A DNA stretch of 64,000 bases from Pseudomonas sp. 10S4. GTDB lineage: Bacteria > Pseudomonadota > Gammaproteobacteria > Pseudomonadales > Pseudomonadaceae. Shown here piece after piece: positions 39,650-48,556 of this stretch (the stretch's first letter is position 1; every line of letters starts with the position of its first letter). The notes below the pieces were generated by a model, which saw nothing but the letters and a program-made list of their open reading frames with translations, searched no databases and was not told the origin of the DNA. The translations under genes and the position numbers were made by a program. The stretch spans positions 62,001 to 126,000 of the forward strand of contig NZ_CP133774.1 of NCBI RefSeq assembly GCF_034344865.1. The letters run 5' to 3'.

Positions 39650-39910
39650 ATGAATGAAATCGATGGAAGCAACAGCAGCGTTTATGAAGCGCTCGGTTAT
39701 CCCGATGCTGACGAGATGCGTGCCAAGGCTGAATACGTCATGAAGATAGGCATGCTTCTCGAAACCGGGCATCTGAGTCAGGCCGAGGTTGCGCAAAAGC
39801 TCAGGCTGTCTCAGGAGGAACTGAGTGAAATGCTTCGCGGACAATTTCGCGATTTGACCGTCGCAAAGATCTCGGAATACCTGAACCGACTAAACGATGA
39901 CAGCAGGTAG
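39650..39910 (+). CDS. HigA-like helix-turn-helix protein (HTH_37 type)
   Basis: 86 residues, ATG 39650 after AAGGAG. The core MLLETGHLSQAEVAQKLRLS then ELSEMLRGQFRDLTVAKISEYLNRL is the HTH_37 domain found in HigA2-type antitoxins, normally the second gene of a toxin-antitoxin pair. Here the first gene is another HTH protein rather than a RelE/HigB toxin, so this is an antitoxin-like regulator without visible toxin. Confidence 0.85.
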   Translation: MNEIDGSNSSVYEALGYPDADEMRAKAEYVMKIGMLLETGHLSQAEVAQKLRLSQEELSEMLRGQFRDLTVAKISEYLNRLNDDSR

Positions 39911-39963
39911 TTTAGTGGTGAGGCCAGGGCCGCTTTCATGGCAAGCGGCCCGGCGCCACACCA

Positions 39964-41022
39964 TCAAGCGTTTTGCACCTTCACCTGATCCCCAACGTTT
40001 TCCAACCCCAGCCACCAGGGGTTGCCACGCTGCGGATACATCACGTTGAACGCCTCGCCCATCTGCGGCGTACTGATCGACACATTCCGCTCCCAGGCCA
40101 ATGCCAGGATGCGATCAAAGGGTTCGTACCAGGCGTGCATCGAGAGGTCGAAGGTGCCGTTGTGAATCGGCAGCAGCCAGCGTCCTTTGAGGTCAATGTG
40201 GGCTTGCAGGGTTTGCTCGGGCTGCATGTGAACGTGCGGCCATTCAACGTTGTAGGCGCCGGTTTCCATCAGGGTCAGGTCGAACGGGCCGTACTGTTCG
40301 CCGATGTGTTTAAAGCCGTCGAAGTAACCAGTGTCACCGCTAAAGAAGATTCGTGTGTGGCCTTCGATCATCACCCACGAGGCCCACAGTGTGCTGTTGC
40401 CGTCGAACAGGCCGCGACCGGAAAAGTGCTGCGACGGTGTGGCGATAAATTGAATGCCGTCGACTTCAGTACCCTGCCACCAGTCCAGTTGACGGATTTT
40501 GCTGGCGTCGATGCCCCACTTGATCAGGGTGTCGCCGACGCCCAGCGGGGTCAGGAAGTACTTGGTCTTGTCCGCCAGTTTGAGCACGGCCTGGTAGTCG
40601 AGGTGGTCGTAGTGATCGTGGGACAGGATCACCGCTTCAATCGGTGGCAATTCTTCCAGGCTGATGGGCGGTTGGTGGAAACGCTTGGGGCCGGCCCATT
40701 GCACCGGTGACGCACGCTCGGCGAAGACCGGGTCAGTGATCCAGAATTTGTCCCGCAGTTTGAGCAGTACGGTGGAGTGGCCGAGGCGATAAACACTGTG
40801 ATTGGGTGCGGCAATCAGTGCCGCCCGAGTCAGCGCTTGCACCGGGACGGCAGCGCTCGGGCGGGTGTTGCGTGGTTTGTGGAAGATCATGTTCCATATG
40901 ATGCGCAGGGTTTTGCGAAAGCCTTCGCGCTCTACAGGGACGTGGTTTCGGAAGTGCCCTTCTACCTGATGGGATGCTTCAGGCGTAGAGGCGTTATCCG
41001 CAGGGGAAGTTGAAATGGCCAT
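39964..41022 (-). CDS. MBL-fold metallo-hydrolase (NAPE-PLD/UlaG-like)
   Basis: 352 residues. Metal ligands in VILSHDHYDHLDYQ (HxHxDH), a second set in TPSQHFSGRGLFD, the Asp in FFSGDTGYFDGF and a late His in LLPIHNGTFDLSMHAW. The arrangement is that of bacterial relatives of N-acyl-phosphatidylethanolamine phospholipase D. The substrate may be a phospholipid or lactone, not decidable here. Divergent from a TetR gene with a palindromic operator between them, so it is probably repressed by it. Confidence 0.9.
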   Translation of the reverse strand: MAISTSPADNASTPEASHQVEGHFRNHVPVEREGFRKTLRIIWNMIFHKPRNTRPSAAVPVQALTRAALIAAPNHSVYRLGHSTVLLKLRDKFWITDPVFAERASPVQWAGPKRFHQPPISLEELPPIEAVILSHDHYDHLDYQAVLKLADKTKYFLTPLGVGDTLIKWGIDASKIRQLDWWQGTEVDGIQFIATPSQHFSGRGLFDGNSTLWASWVMIEGHTRIFFSGDTGYFDGFKHIGEQYGPFDLTLMETGAYNVEWPHVHMQPEQTLQAHIDLKGRWLLPIHNGTFDLSMHAWYEPFDRILALAWERNVSISTPQMGEAFNVMYPQRGNPWWLGLENVGDQVKVQNA

Positions 41023-41144
41023 GACTGAATGACTCCAGAAAAACCGCGCAATTCACAGTTTTCCGCTTTGGGACGATAAATGGCCAAGGCACGCACGCAT
41101 CAGCCGAAGATTCTATTTTTCACTGTGCAGGATTAACAAAACAT

Positions 41145-41160
41145 TACACTGCACAGTGTA
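41145..41160. promoter_or_regulatory. Palindromic TetR-type operator
   Basis: TACACTG-CA-CAGTGTA, perfect 7-bp arms, 79 bp before the tetR-like ATG in the MBL/TetR divergent region. A related half (CACTGTGCAG) lies at 41121-41130. Confidence 0.65.
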
Positions 41161-41238
41161 GTTTCTAGGTTGCATGAAAGTGGATCACAAGTAAACTGCC
41201 GAGTGTAATTCCCCACTTCTTCCTGCCGAAGCGTATTT

Positions 41239-41847
41239 ATGACAGCTCCACAGCGCCTGACCGACCGAAAACGCGAAGCCATCATCCTGGCGGCGATTAC
41301 CGAATTCCGTGCCAACGGTTTTGAAATCACCAGCATGGACAAGATTGCTGCCACCGCCGGCGTGTCGAAGCGCACGGTGTACAACCACTTCCCGAGCAAG
41401 GAAGAGTTGTTCGCCGAAATCCTTAGTCAATTATGGGCTCGGGTGACGGCCGAACAGGAAGCGTCCTACCACCCTGATCTGCCGCTGCGCGACCAACTTC
41501 GGCAGATCTTGTTGGCGAAAGTGCAGATGATGGGCGACAACAACTTTCTCGACCTGGCACGAGTCGCCATCGCGGCCACCATCCACTCCCCCGAGCGCGC
41601 CCAGAACATGATCACTCGCATGGGTGAACGCGAAGAAGGCCTGACCCTGTGGATTCGCGCTGCCCAGGCCGATGGCCGACTGAAGCCGGTCGCACCGGAG
41701 TTTGCCGCGCAACAGGTCCAGGGGCTGCTCAAGTCCTTTGCATTCTGGCCGCAGATTTCCATGGGCCAGACAGGCCTTTCGCCCGATGTACAAACCACAG
41801 TGGTCGAGTCGGCCATGGACATGTTCCTGGCCTGCTATCAGCTCTAG
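41239..41847 (+). CDS. TetR/AcrR-family transcriptional regulator
   Basis: 202 residues. N-terminal HTH: EFRANGFEITSMDKIAATAGVSKRTVYNHFPSKEELF, split at the recognition helix. The C-terminal ligand domain belongs to the AefR-like group by general appearance (ARVAIAATIHSPERAQNMITRM). Divergent to the MBL-fold hydrolase, which is its likely target together with itself. Confidence 0.93.
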   Translation: MTAPQRLTDRKREAIILAAITEFRANGFEITSMDKIAATAGVSKRTVYNHFPSKEELFAEILSQLWARVTAEQEASYHPDLPLRDQLRQILLAKVQMMGDNNFLDLARVAIAATIHSPERAQNMITRMGEREEGLTLWIRAAQADGRLKPVAPEFAAQQVQGLLKSFAFWPQISMGQTGLSPDVQTTVVESAMDMFLACYQL

Positions 41848-42005
41848 ATCACGCCTGTGCCACGCCTGCGCCCTGGTTAAATGGCTTCCAGGGACACTGA
41901 TTATTCCTGTTGGAATAAATGACAATGTCCGCCGCTTTACCGATGAACGGTAGCTCTGAATAACACCAGACAATGTGTTACAGAATGAATCTGGCGCAGA
42001 GAACT

Positions 42006-43082
42006 ATGGAAAACCATCGCGGCAAGGGCTTGTCATTTGCCAGACGTATTTACATGCCGCGGATCATCGGCCTGGGCATCGGCAGTATCAGTGTGGGTGC
42101 AGCGCTTTATCCGTTGAACCTGCCAGGTTGGGTCTGGGCATTTTTGTTGTTCAACGGGACACTCTGGCCCCACCTCGCCTATCAACTGTCGACCCGCGCG
42201 GCTTTTCCCTATCGGGCCGAGCGCCGCAACCTGCTGTACGACTCGCTGTTCGGCGGGTTCTGGACAGCCACGTTCCAATTCAATCCGCTCATCGCTGTCA
42301 CCATCCTTTCGATGATGACGATGAACAACGTCGCGGCGGGCGGCCTGAAACTGTTTCTGCTCGGTGCTCTGGCCCAGGTGACTGGCGTGATGATTTCGTG
42401 GCTGTTGTTCGGCGTGGCGTTTACCCCGTCGGCCACGCAACTCCAGCTGTGGGCCTGCTTGCCGATGCTCACCCTCTATCCGCTGGCAGTGGGCATGGTC
42501 TGCTATCGACTGGCGATCAAACTCTCCGAACACAAACGCGCCCTGAGCGCCCTGAGCCGCACCGACAGTTTGACCGGCCTGCTCAACCATGGCGCCTGGA
42601 AGGACCTGCTGCACATCAAGTTCCAGCAATGTCGCCAGAACCAGGTGGCGTCGGTGATGGCCCTGATCGACATCGACCACTTCAAGCGCATCAACGACAC
42701 CTACGGGCACATCATCGGTGATTCGGTGCTGCGTCAATTGAGTATTGAGCTGAGGCGTAACCTGCGTGAAGGGGATCTGGCGGGACGTTATGGTGGCGAC
42801 GAGTTTTGCGTGATCCTGCCCGCCATGTCGTTGCAGCAAGCCTGGGAAGTCATGGAGCGCTTGCGCGAGGTGCTCAATGACTATCGCCACCCGCAAGTTC
42901 CCGAACTGCGAATCCAGCTGAGCATTGGCCTGGCCACCTATCAAACGGCGTTCACCGACGCGATTGCGTGGCTCAACGACGCAGACAAAGCCCTCTACAT
43001 CGCGAAAAATACCGGGCGCAACAAGATCAGTGTCACCTCGCCCCCTCCAAGCGGCGGCTCAACAACACGCCTCTCAGCCTAA
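42006..43082 (+). CDS. Membrane diguanylate cyclase, MASE2-GGDEF
   Basis: 358 residues from ATG 42006 (MENHRGKGLSFARRIYMPR); ATGs at 41973 and 41985 are also in frame, with no better ribosome site. The first about 180 residues form a MASE2 membrane sensor with several helices (IGLGIGSISVGAALYPL, GWVWAFLLFNGTLWPHLAY). The C-terminal GGDEF domain has DSLTGLLNHGAW, DIDHFKRINDTYGH, an inhibitory RxxD site (REGD) five residues before the intact YGGDEF, and ALYIAKNTGRNK. Makes cyclic di-GMP; AdrA-like. Stands alone. Confidence 0.93.
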   Translation: MENHRGKGLSFARRIYMPRIIGLGIGSISVGAALYPLNLPGWVWAFLLFNGTLWPHLAYQLSTRAAFPYRAERRNLLYDSLFGGFWTATFQFNPLIAVTILSMMTMNNVAAGGLKLFLLGALAQVTGVMISWLLFGVAFTPSATQLQLWACLPMLTLYPLAVGMVCYRLAIKLSEHKRALSALSRTDSLTGLLNHGAWKDLLHIKFQQCRQNQVASVMALIDIDHFKRINDTYGHIIGDSVLRQLSIELRRNLREGDLAGRYGGDEFCVILPAMSLQQAWEVMERLREVLNDYRHPQVPELRIQLSIGLATYQTAFTDAIAWLNDADKALYIAKNTGRNKISVTSPPPSGGSTTRLSA

Positions 43083-43147
43083 AAACTTGTGCAACATGTC
43101 AACAAGCGGGGCCGTTTTTAGTTGCTTGGTCAGAGACCTTGTCGCCG

Positions 43148-43231
43148 CCTTCGCGAGCAAGCTTTGCTCCTACTGGGGATTTGTGTCGTCCATCGATCAA
43201 ATGTAGGAACAGAGCTTGCTCGCGAAGACGG
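43148..43231. repeat. REPIN (degenerate GTAGGAGC/GTGGGAGC family)
   Basis: CCTTCGCGAGCAAGCTTTGC and, inverted, CAGAGCTTGCTCGCGAAGA about 45 bp apart. Confidence 0.85.
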
Positions 43232-43315
43232 ACTGTCGTTCAACATTGATTCAGCTAATCAACGCCTGCGCAGGACTATAGTGAACCCAAGTCCCGAATC
43301 CTTGCCGAGCGAACT

Positions 43316-43858
43316 ATGAATTCAACCAAGTCCGACACCAAACCCACCGCCGCCCCTGTCGACCACCTGCGCTTCCACCGCCCTCACGCTCACCTCGCCC
43401 CGACCTTTGGCACTGACACATTCGCCCTGCGCGCCGAGGCGTTTGCGCGGTTCTTCGGCACGCCGACGTTTCTCGGTGCACAAACCCTGATCGTGGCCAT
43501 CTGGATCGGCGTCAACCTGGCGGGCGTGACTCACTTTGACGTCTACCCGTTTATCCTGCTCAACCTGGCGTTCAGCCTGCAAGCGGCCTACGCCGCGCCG
43601 CTGATTCTGCTGGCTCAGACCCGTCAAGCTGCGCGTGATAAAGCCCAGTCCGAGGCCGACGCGCAACACCGCGAAGCCCTGGCGGTTGCTAACAGCGAGC
43701 GCCAGGCTCAGGCCGCACAGAACACGACGCAATTGATGGAGTTGCTGGAGCAGAACACCCGCCTCACCGAGTTGACCAAGAGCCTGACCGAGCGCATCGA
43801 AAACCTGACCTCGGAAATGCATCAGCATTTTGTCCACAAGGGCGATCCGAAGGCCTGA
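43316..43858 (+). CDS. DUF1003-family membrane protein
   Basis: 180 residues. Two central membrane helices (TLIVAIWIGVNLAG; PFILLNLAFSLQAAYAAPLILL) with the family pattern DVYPFILLNLxxS followed by AAPLILLAQTRQAARDK. It ends in a long coiled coil (about residues 100-170) such as QLMELLEQNTRLTELTKSL. Cytoplasmic-membrane protein of unknown role. Convergent with the LysR gene at 43866. Confidence 0.88.
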   Translation: MNSTKSDTKPTAAPVDHLRFHRPHAHLAPTFGTDTFALRAEAFARFFGTPTFLGAQTLIVAIWIGVNLAGVTHFDVYPFILLNLAFSLQAAYAAPLILLAQTRQAARDKAQSEADAQHREALAVANSERQAQAAQNTTQLMELLEQNTRLTELTKSLTERIENLTSEMHQHFVHKGDPKA

Positions 43859-43865
43859 CGCTCAC

Positions 43866-44744
43866 TCAAGGTAGTCGCAGCGCCCGCCCCAATTCGTCAA
43901 ACAACGTCACTACCGAGCGCAGCGCGCGGCAGTCCGGGCGGGTCAGCAACCACAGCGCCGTGTCGCAACCGGGCAACGGTTCGGTCAACGGCTGCAAGCT
44001 GTCACCTATTAGAAAGTCCGGCAACGCCGCGACGCCGAGCCCCGCTCGCACCAACTCCGTCACCGACAACATGCTGTTGCATCGATAGCCCGGCACCACG
44101 CCGGGCAATTGCTGACGACGCCAGGCAATGGTCGGATGATCGGGCAGGAAGTCGTCCGGGGCGATCCAGGTCAGTGAAGCCAGATCGGTGGGATCAACGG
44201 TTTTCAGGTAGGCCGCACTGCCACAGAGCCGATACGACACTTGCGCCAGGCACCGACCGACCAAATGCTCGGGCGGTGTGCGGGTCAGGCGCAGGGCGAT
44301 GTCGGCATCCCGGCGGCTGAGGTTGGCGAAGTCGTTGGAGGTACTGAGTTCGATGGTCAGCGCCGGGTAGGACGGCATGAACTGCGCCAGCGCCGGCAGC
44401 AACAAACCTTGCAGGACTGAATCGGTGCAGGTCAGGCGTACGGTACCACTGATGACTTCACCGCCCTGCTCGACGCCGATGCGTGCCGCGTCCAGCGCCT
44501 GTTCGGCGCGCTCAGCCTGTTCCGCCAGGGTCTGCGCCAAGGTGGTCGGCAGGTAACCGGCACGGCTTTTTTCGAATAATTGCTGACCCAGCGCGGCCTC
44601 CAGTCGGCGCACGGCGCGGAACACCGTCGAGACGTCGACTTTCAATAGCTGTGAAGCCCGGGCCAGAGAACCGCCGCGTACCAAAGCCAGGATCAGCGCC
44701 AGGTCCGGGTAGTCGAGCCGATAGTGCGTCGGTGCATTGATCAA
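43866..44744 (-). CDS. LysR-family regulator with non-ATG start
   Basis: About 292 residues. HTH DLALILALVRGGSLARASQLLKVDVSTVF is preceded in frame only by TTG codons: TTG 44744 (LINAPTHYRLDYPDL) is the most plausible start. The frame extending to 44981 reads through REP sequence and is rejected. The effector domain follows (GTVRLTCTDSVLQGLLLPAL, SRRDADIALRLTRTPPEHLVGR). Divergent from the GATase-ABM operon at 45014, its probable target. Confidence 0.85.
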   Translation of the reverse strand: MINAPTHYRLDYPDLALILALVRGGSLARASQLLKVDVSTVFRAVRRLEAALGQQLFEKSRAGYLPTTLAQTLAEQAERAEQALDAARIGVEQGGEVISGTVRLTCTDSVLQGLLLPALAQFMPSYPALTIELSTSNDFANLSRRDADIALRLTRTPPEHLVGRCLAQVSYRLCGSAAYLKTVDPTDLASLTWIAPDDFLPDHPTIAWRRQQLPGVVPGYRCNSMLSVTELVRAGLGVAALPDFLIGDSLQPLTEPLPGCDTALWLLTRPDCRALRSVVTLFDELGRALRLP

Positions 44745-44842
44745 TTGGGTTAACGCCAATATTGAGTGCGTGAACGCCAATCTATAGTGGGTGCCAGAAA
44801 CGAACAACCTTGCTCTTTTGCCCTGTTCCTGTGGCTTGCTCT

Positions 44843-44951
44843 TGTGGCGAGGGAGCTTGCTCCCGCTGGGCTGCGCAGCGGCCTCGGTTTTGGGGTACGT
44901 AAAAGCGACGACTGCTTCGCAGCCGAGCGGGAGCAAGCTCCCTCGCCACAG
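44843..44951. repeat. REP pair (GTGGCGAGGGAGCTTGC family)
   Basis: TGTGGCGAGGGAGCTTGCTC and its inverted copy about 70 bp apart, within the LysR/GATase divergent promoter region. Confidence 0.9.
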
Positions 44952-45013
44952 GGGTTGTTCGGCATAGGGATTGTTCGGCACATTCGTAAATCGCTGTTTA
45001 AAAGGAAAACCAA

Positions 45014-45733
45014 ATGGATGCTGTTTCTCCTGCGACTGAAATTCGCATCGCCCTGATCGGCGACTACGACCCGCAAGTCACCGCCCATCAAGCCATCCCC
45101 GTCGCCCTCGGCATGGCCGCCGAACATTCAGGCCTGGACGTGCAATTCCAATGGCTCGCCACTGACCACATTCACGCCGATACACCACTCGATACGTTCG
45201 ACGGTTTCTGGTGTGTGCCCGCCAGCCCCTATCGCGATATGAACGGCGCGCTACGGGCAATCCGTTTTGCCCGCGAACAACAGCGACCATTCCTCGGGAC
45301 CTGCGGCGGTTTTCAACATGCGGTGCTGGAATACGCCCGCAATGTGCTGGGCTGGGCAGATGCCGAGCACGGTGAGACCTCCCCCGACGCCGCACGGGCA
45401 TTGCTCACGCCGCTGACGTGTTCGCTGGTAGAAGCGGTCGACAGCATCCGTCTGGTTGAAGGCTCGTTGATCGCCAAGGCGTATGAAAAGTCCGAGATTC
45501 ACGAAGGCTATCGCTGCCGCTACGGTGTGAATCCGGAGTTCGAACAGGCGTTGCTGAACCATCAACTGACAGCCGTCGGTCATGATTCGATAGGGGATTT
45601 ACGGGCGGTGGAATTACAAGGTCATCCGTTCTTCGTCGCCACCTTGTTCCAGCCGGAACGAGCCGCGCTCAAGGGGACTTTGCCGCCTCTGGTTCGAGCA
45701 TTGATCGAGGCCTGTGCGAGGCAAAAGCCATGA
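45014..45733 (+). CDS. CTP synthase C-terminal-like class I glutamine amidotransferase
   Basis: 239 residues, a stand-alone GATase1 domain related to the CTP synthase glutaminase: IRIALIGDYDPQVTAHQAIP, FDGFWCVPASPYRDMNGAL, nucleophile Cys in FLGTCGGFQHAVLEYARN, His in ELQGHPFFVATLFQPER. The usual Glu after the catalytic His is replaced by the FQPER segment seen in this subfamily. No synthetase domain is present. Its acceptor substrate is unknown. Overlaps the next gene by 4 bp. Confidence 0.88.
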   Translation: MDAVSPATEIRIALIGDYDPQVTAHQAIPVALGMAAEHSGLDVQFQWLATDHIHADTPLDTFDGFWCVPASPYRDMNGALRAIRFAREQQRPFLGTCGGFQHAVLEYARNVLGWADAEHGETSPDAARALLTPLTCSLVEAVDSIRLVEGSLIAKAYEKSEIHEGYRCRYGVNPEFEQALLNHQLTAVGHDSIGDLRAVELQGHPFFVATLFQPERAALKGTLPPLVRALIEACARQKP

Positions 45734-46053
45734 TCGCCAATACCCCGCCACCTCACTACTACGCCGTGATCTTTACCTCCCTGCGCACCGACGGTGATCA
45801 GGGTTACGCCGAGGCGGCCGAACGCATGGTCGAACTGGCTCGCGAGCAACAGGGCTTCCTCGGTATTGAGTCAGCCCGGGGCGAGGACGGGCTGGGAATT
45901 ACCGTGTCGTACTGGGCCAGTGAGGCGGCGATTCTGGCTTGGAAGCATCACCCGGAGCACAGTGCGATTCGTGAGCGTGGGCGGTCGACCTGGTATGCGG
46001 CGTGTCATACGCGGGTGTGTCGGGTTGAGCGGGCTTATGAGTTCAAACTTTAA
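45730..46053 (+). CDS. Antibiotic biosynthesis monooxygenase (ABM) domain protein
   Basis: 107 residues with the dimeric ferredoxin-like ABM fold: YYAVIFTSLRTDGDQGYAEAAERM, QGFLGIESARGEDGLGITVSYW, AAILAWKHHPEHSAIRERGRSTWY. Such small proteins act as cofactorless monooxygenases or heme/flavin-handling enzymes; which one is not evident. Translationally coupled (ATGA) to the amidotransferase upstream. Confidence 0.9.
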   Translation: MIANTPPPHYYAVIFTSLRTDGDQGYAEAAERMVELAREQQGFLGIESARGEDGLGITVSYWASEAAILAWKHHPEHSAIRERGRSTWYAACHTRVCRVERAYEFKL

Positions 46054-46105
46054 TTGATGCAGCGTTTTGAAGGACGCCTTCGCGAGCAAGATCACCACAA
46101 AAACA

Positions 46106-46432
46106 TCACCCCTGAACCAAACTCCGCACCGCCGAAATCTCCGGCACTTCCCGCCGATTCATATAAACCCGCAACGGTTCGCTAATGTTGATCCGCTCAT
46201 CAATATTTTGATCCAGCAACAACTGAATCAACTCACGCTTGAGGGTCATGGCCTGCTCCGGGCCGGGCGCCCAGACGAACTCGCTGGTGGGAATGATGCC
46301 GTCGTCCGCCACGTCCATGCCGAAGGAGTCTTCGCTGAAACGCACGATGTATTGACCGGTTTTGCGATTGAGGCCAACGAAGCCTTTGAGCTGGTCGGCG
46401 GCCTGGCAGATGAGCTGGGAAGTGATGCGCAT
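46106..46432 (-). CDS. DUF2025-like conserved Pseudomonas protein
   Basis: 108 residues from ATG 46432 (MRITSQLICQAADQLKGFVG), preferred over ATG 46456 because family members as I recall start there. Characteristic TGQYIVRFSEDSFGMDVADDGI and AMTLKRELIQLLLDQNIDER. Small soluble protein of unknown function, similar to P. aeruginosa PA1123-type proteins. Monocistronic by appearance. Confidence 0.72.
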   Translation of the reverse strand: MRITSQLICQAADQLKGFVGLNRKTGQYIVRFSEDSFGMDVADDGIIPTSEFVWAPGPEQAMTLKRELIQLLLDQNIDERINISEPLRVYMNRREVPEISAVRSLVQG

Positions 46433-46668
46433 GATAAACCTCACAAAAGGTCGCAAAGGGACCGGTGATCGATGGTTTACACGCAGGGCTGGCGAACGGG
46501 TTTCCCTCTGCCGGGGAAACTACCGCGGCCAAGAGTACTGCAAAGAACCGCACAAAAGCGCAGAAAAAAACTGTTTTAAACCGGTTTATGTCGGTCTTGC
46601 GATAGCGCTCGCGGCGCTCAGTTGTTAAAAGGGACGTCTTTGAAAACCTCTGCGAAAGGATCTCGACC

Positions 46669-47795
46669 ATGCCTGTTACCTTCACCAAAAGCGCCTTGGT
46701 GCTGGGCCTGCTGCTCGGCCTCGGCCAGGCACAGGCTGCCAGCCAGCCCAGCCCCTCCGCGCTGGCGACCACTTTAGGCATCCCGCATCCGGCCGTGATT
46801 GCCCACCGTGGCGCGTCCTTCGATGCCCCGGAATCCACCGCCGCCTCCTACAAACTGGCCCGCGATTTGGGCGCCGACTACCTGGAAATGGACCTGCAAC
46901 GCAGCAAGGACGGCGTGCTGTTCGCTCTGCACGACAACAACCTGCAACGCACCACTGACGTTGCCAGCAAATTCCCTGAGCGCAAGGATGCGCCGGCCAA
47001 CCAGTTCACCCTCGCCGAACTGAAAACCCTCGACGCCGGCAGCTGGTTCAACGCCGCTTACCCGGATCGTGCGCGTCCGGCCTACGTCGGCCTGAAGATT
47101 TTGACCCTCGATGAAATCATCGACATCGCCCAGGGCAATCCGCTGCACAAGCCCGGCCTGTACATCGAAACCAAAGAACCAAAGCAATTCCCCGGCATCG
47201 AGCATGACCTCAAGGAGAAACTCCAGGATCGCGGCTGGCTGAGCCCGGCGGGTTCGAAACTGGCGAAGAGCGAGCTGTCGGTCGGTCAGGGCAAAGGCAA
47301 GGTCGTGCTGCAAACCTTCGAGAAGAGCAGCCTCGAATTGCTGCAAAAGAAATGCCGAACGTGCCGAAGGTCCTGTTGCTGTGGGTCGGTGAAGGCAGTA
47401 TCGAGCCGAAATCCAAAGTGACCTTCGTGGAGTCCGGCGACAAGGACAAAGCCACTTACTACGCCAAGCAAGAGCCGAAAAGCAAAGCCGAATTCCAGCA
47501 ATGGATCGAGTACGCCAAGGCCCAGGGCGCAATCGGCACCGGCCCTTCGGCGGCGCTGACCAAGGGCGGCGATCAGAGCTATTCGGATCTGGTGCAACCC
47601 TGGATGAACCAGTACACCCACGATCAGGGCATGCTGGTGCACGTCTACACCGTCGACGATGCCGTGGATTACCAGAAGGTGATGGACGCCGGCGTCGACG
47701 GCATCTTCACCAACCGCGCCAGCGAACTGCTGAAGTTCTACAAACGGCCAGCCGCTGGCACCGTGGCGCAATTGCTGCAGAACAACGGCTACTGA
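46669..47795 (+). pseudogene. glpQ: Periplasmic glycerophosphodiester phosphodiesterase, one frameshift
   Basis: Hydrolyses glycerophosphodiesters to sn-glycerol 3-phosphate and alcohol. Signal peptide MPVTFTKSALVLGLLLGLGQ (cleaved after AQA). Catalytic segments AHRGASFDAPEST and EMDLQRSKDGVLFALHD, then GLYIETKEPKQFPGIE. The frame leaves at CTGCAAAAGAAATG near 47344. Adding one A (CAA AAA GAA ATG) continues into PNVPKVLLLWVGEGSIEPKS and on through HVYTVDDAVDYQKVMDAGVDGIFTN to the normal end at 47795, 375 residues. Probably intact in reality. Confidence 0.85.
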
Positions 47796-47825
47796 TCGGC
47801 ACCTGACGCGACACCACGTCAACTT

Positions 47826-47920
47826 CTTCGCGAGCAAGCCCGCTCCCACACTGGATCGCAGTCGTTCACAGACTCTGTGTATGCAGGCGATCCAATGTGG
47901 GAGCGGGCTTGCTCGCGAAT
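47826..47920. repeat. REPIN (GTGGGAGC family)
   Basis: CTTCGCGAGCAAGCCCGCTC and, inverted, GAGCGGGCTTGCTCGCGAA, about 45 bp apart, between glpQ and the PepSY gene. Confidence 0.9.
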
Positions 47921-48012
47921 GCTTTTCAGCAGTCGAGGGGTAATTAAGGGTGAATTAAGTTGCGCTGGCTAACCTGAGCCCACTTAAACAGCTCACCCAA
48001 GGAAAGAACCTC

Positions 48013-48327
48013 ATGAAAACCCTGACTGCCCTGTTCGCCGCCGCTGCCCTGACCGTTACTGCGGGTCTGGCCCAGGCTGACGTTCGCCCGGACTTGATTC
48101 CGGGGCTGCTCAAGGCCGGCACTATCATGGACCTGGAAAAACTCAACCAGGCCGCCCTCGCCCAGCACCCAGGCACTACGGCGGCGAACATCACCGACAC
48201 CGAGCTTGAGCAGAAGGCTAACGCTTACGTCTATCAGGTAGAAATCCGCGATGCTAAAGGCGTGAAGTGGGACGTGGACCTGGACGCCAAGACCGGCCAG
48301 GTGCTGAGCAACAAACAGGACAAGTAA
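48013..48327 (+). CDS. Periplasmic PepSY-domain protein
   Basis: 104 residues. Signal peptide MKTLTALFAAAALTVTAGLA (cleavage after QA near 22), then LIPGLLKAGTIMDLEKLNQAAL and the PepSY core TDTELEQKANAYVYQVEIRDAKGVKWDVDLDAKTGQVL. PepSY domains often inhibit peptidases or modulate two-component sensors. No two-component or peptidase gene is adjacent, so its partner is unknown. Confidence 0.88.
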   Translation: MKTLTALFAAAALTVTAGLAQADVRPDLIPGLLKAGTIMDLEKLNQAALAQHPGTTAANITDTELEQKANAYVYQVEIRDAKGVKWDVDLDAKTGQVLSNKQDK

Positions 48328-48340
48328 TCACCGCAATCCC

Positions 48341-48431
48341 TGTAGGAGCGAAGCTTGCTCGCGAAGACGGCAGCACATTCAACATTGATGTGACAGACAC
48401 ACCGCTTTCGCGAGCAAGCTTCGCTCGTACA
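48341..48431. repeat. REPIN (GTAGGAGC family)
   Basis: TGTAGGAGCGAAGCTTGCTC and inverted GCGAGCAAGCTTCGCTCGTA, about 40 bp apart, between the PepSY stop and its terminator. Confidence 0.88.
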
Positions 48432-48443
48432 CGTTTTTTGATA

Positions 48444-48473
48444 ACGCACGATCTTCGGGTCGTGCGTTTTTTT
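48444..48473 (+). terminator. Intrinsic terminator downstream of the PepSY gene
   Basis: ACGCACGATC-TTCG-GGTCGTGCGT with a TTCG tetraloop and seven Ts. The REPIN lies between gene and terminator. Confidence 0.9.
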
Positions 48474-48556
48474 GTGCCTGCGTGCGCCAGGGGTCACTAG
48501 AATCCGTTCGCGGCGCAGAACGGCACGTTGTTTACCTTCAGCCTGCCGACAGTGGA

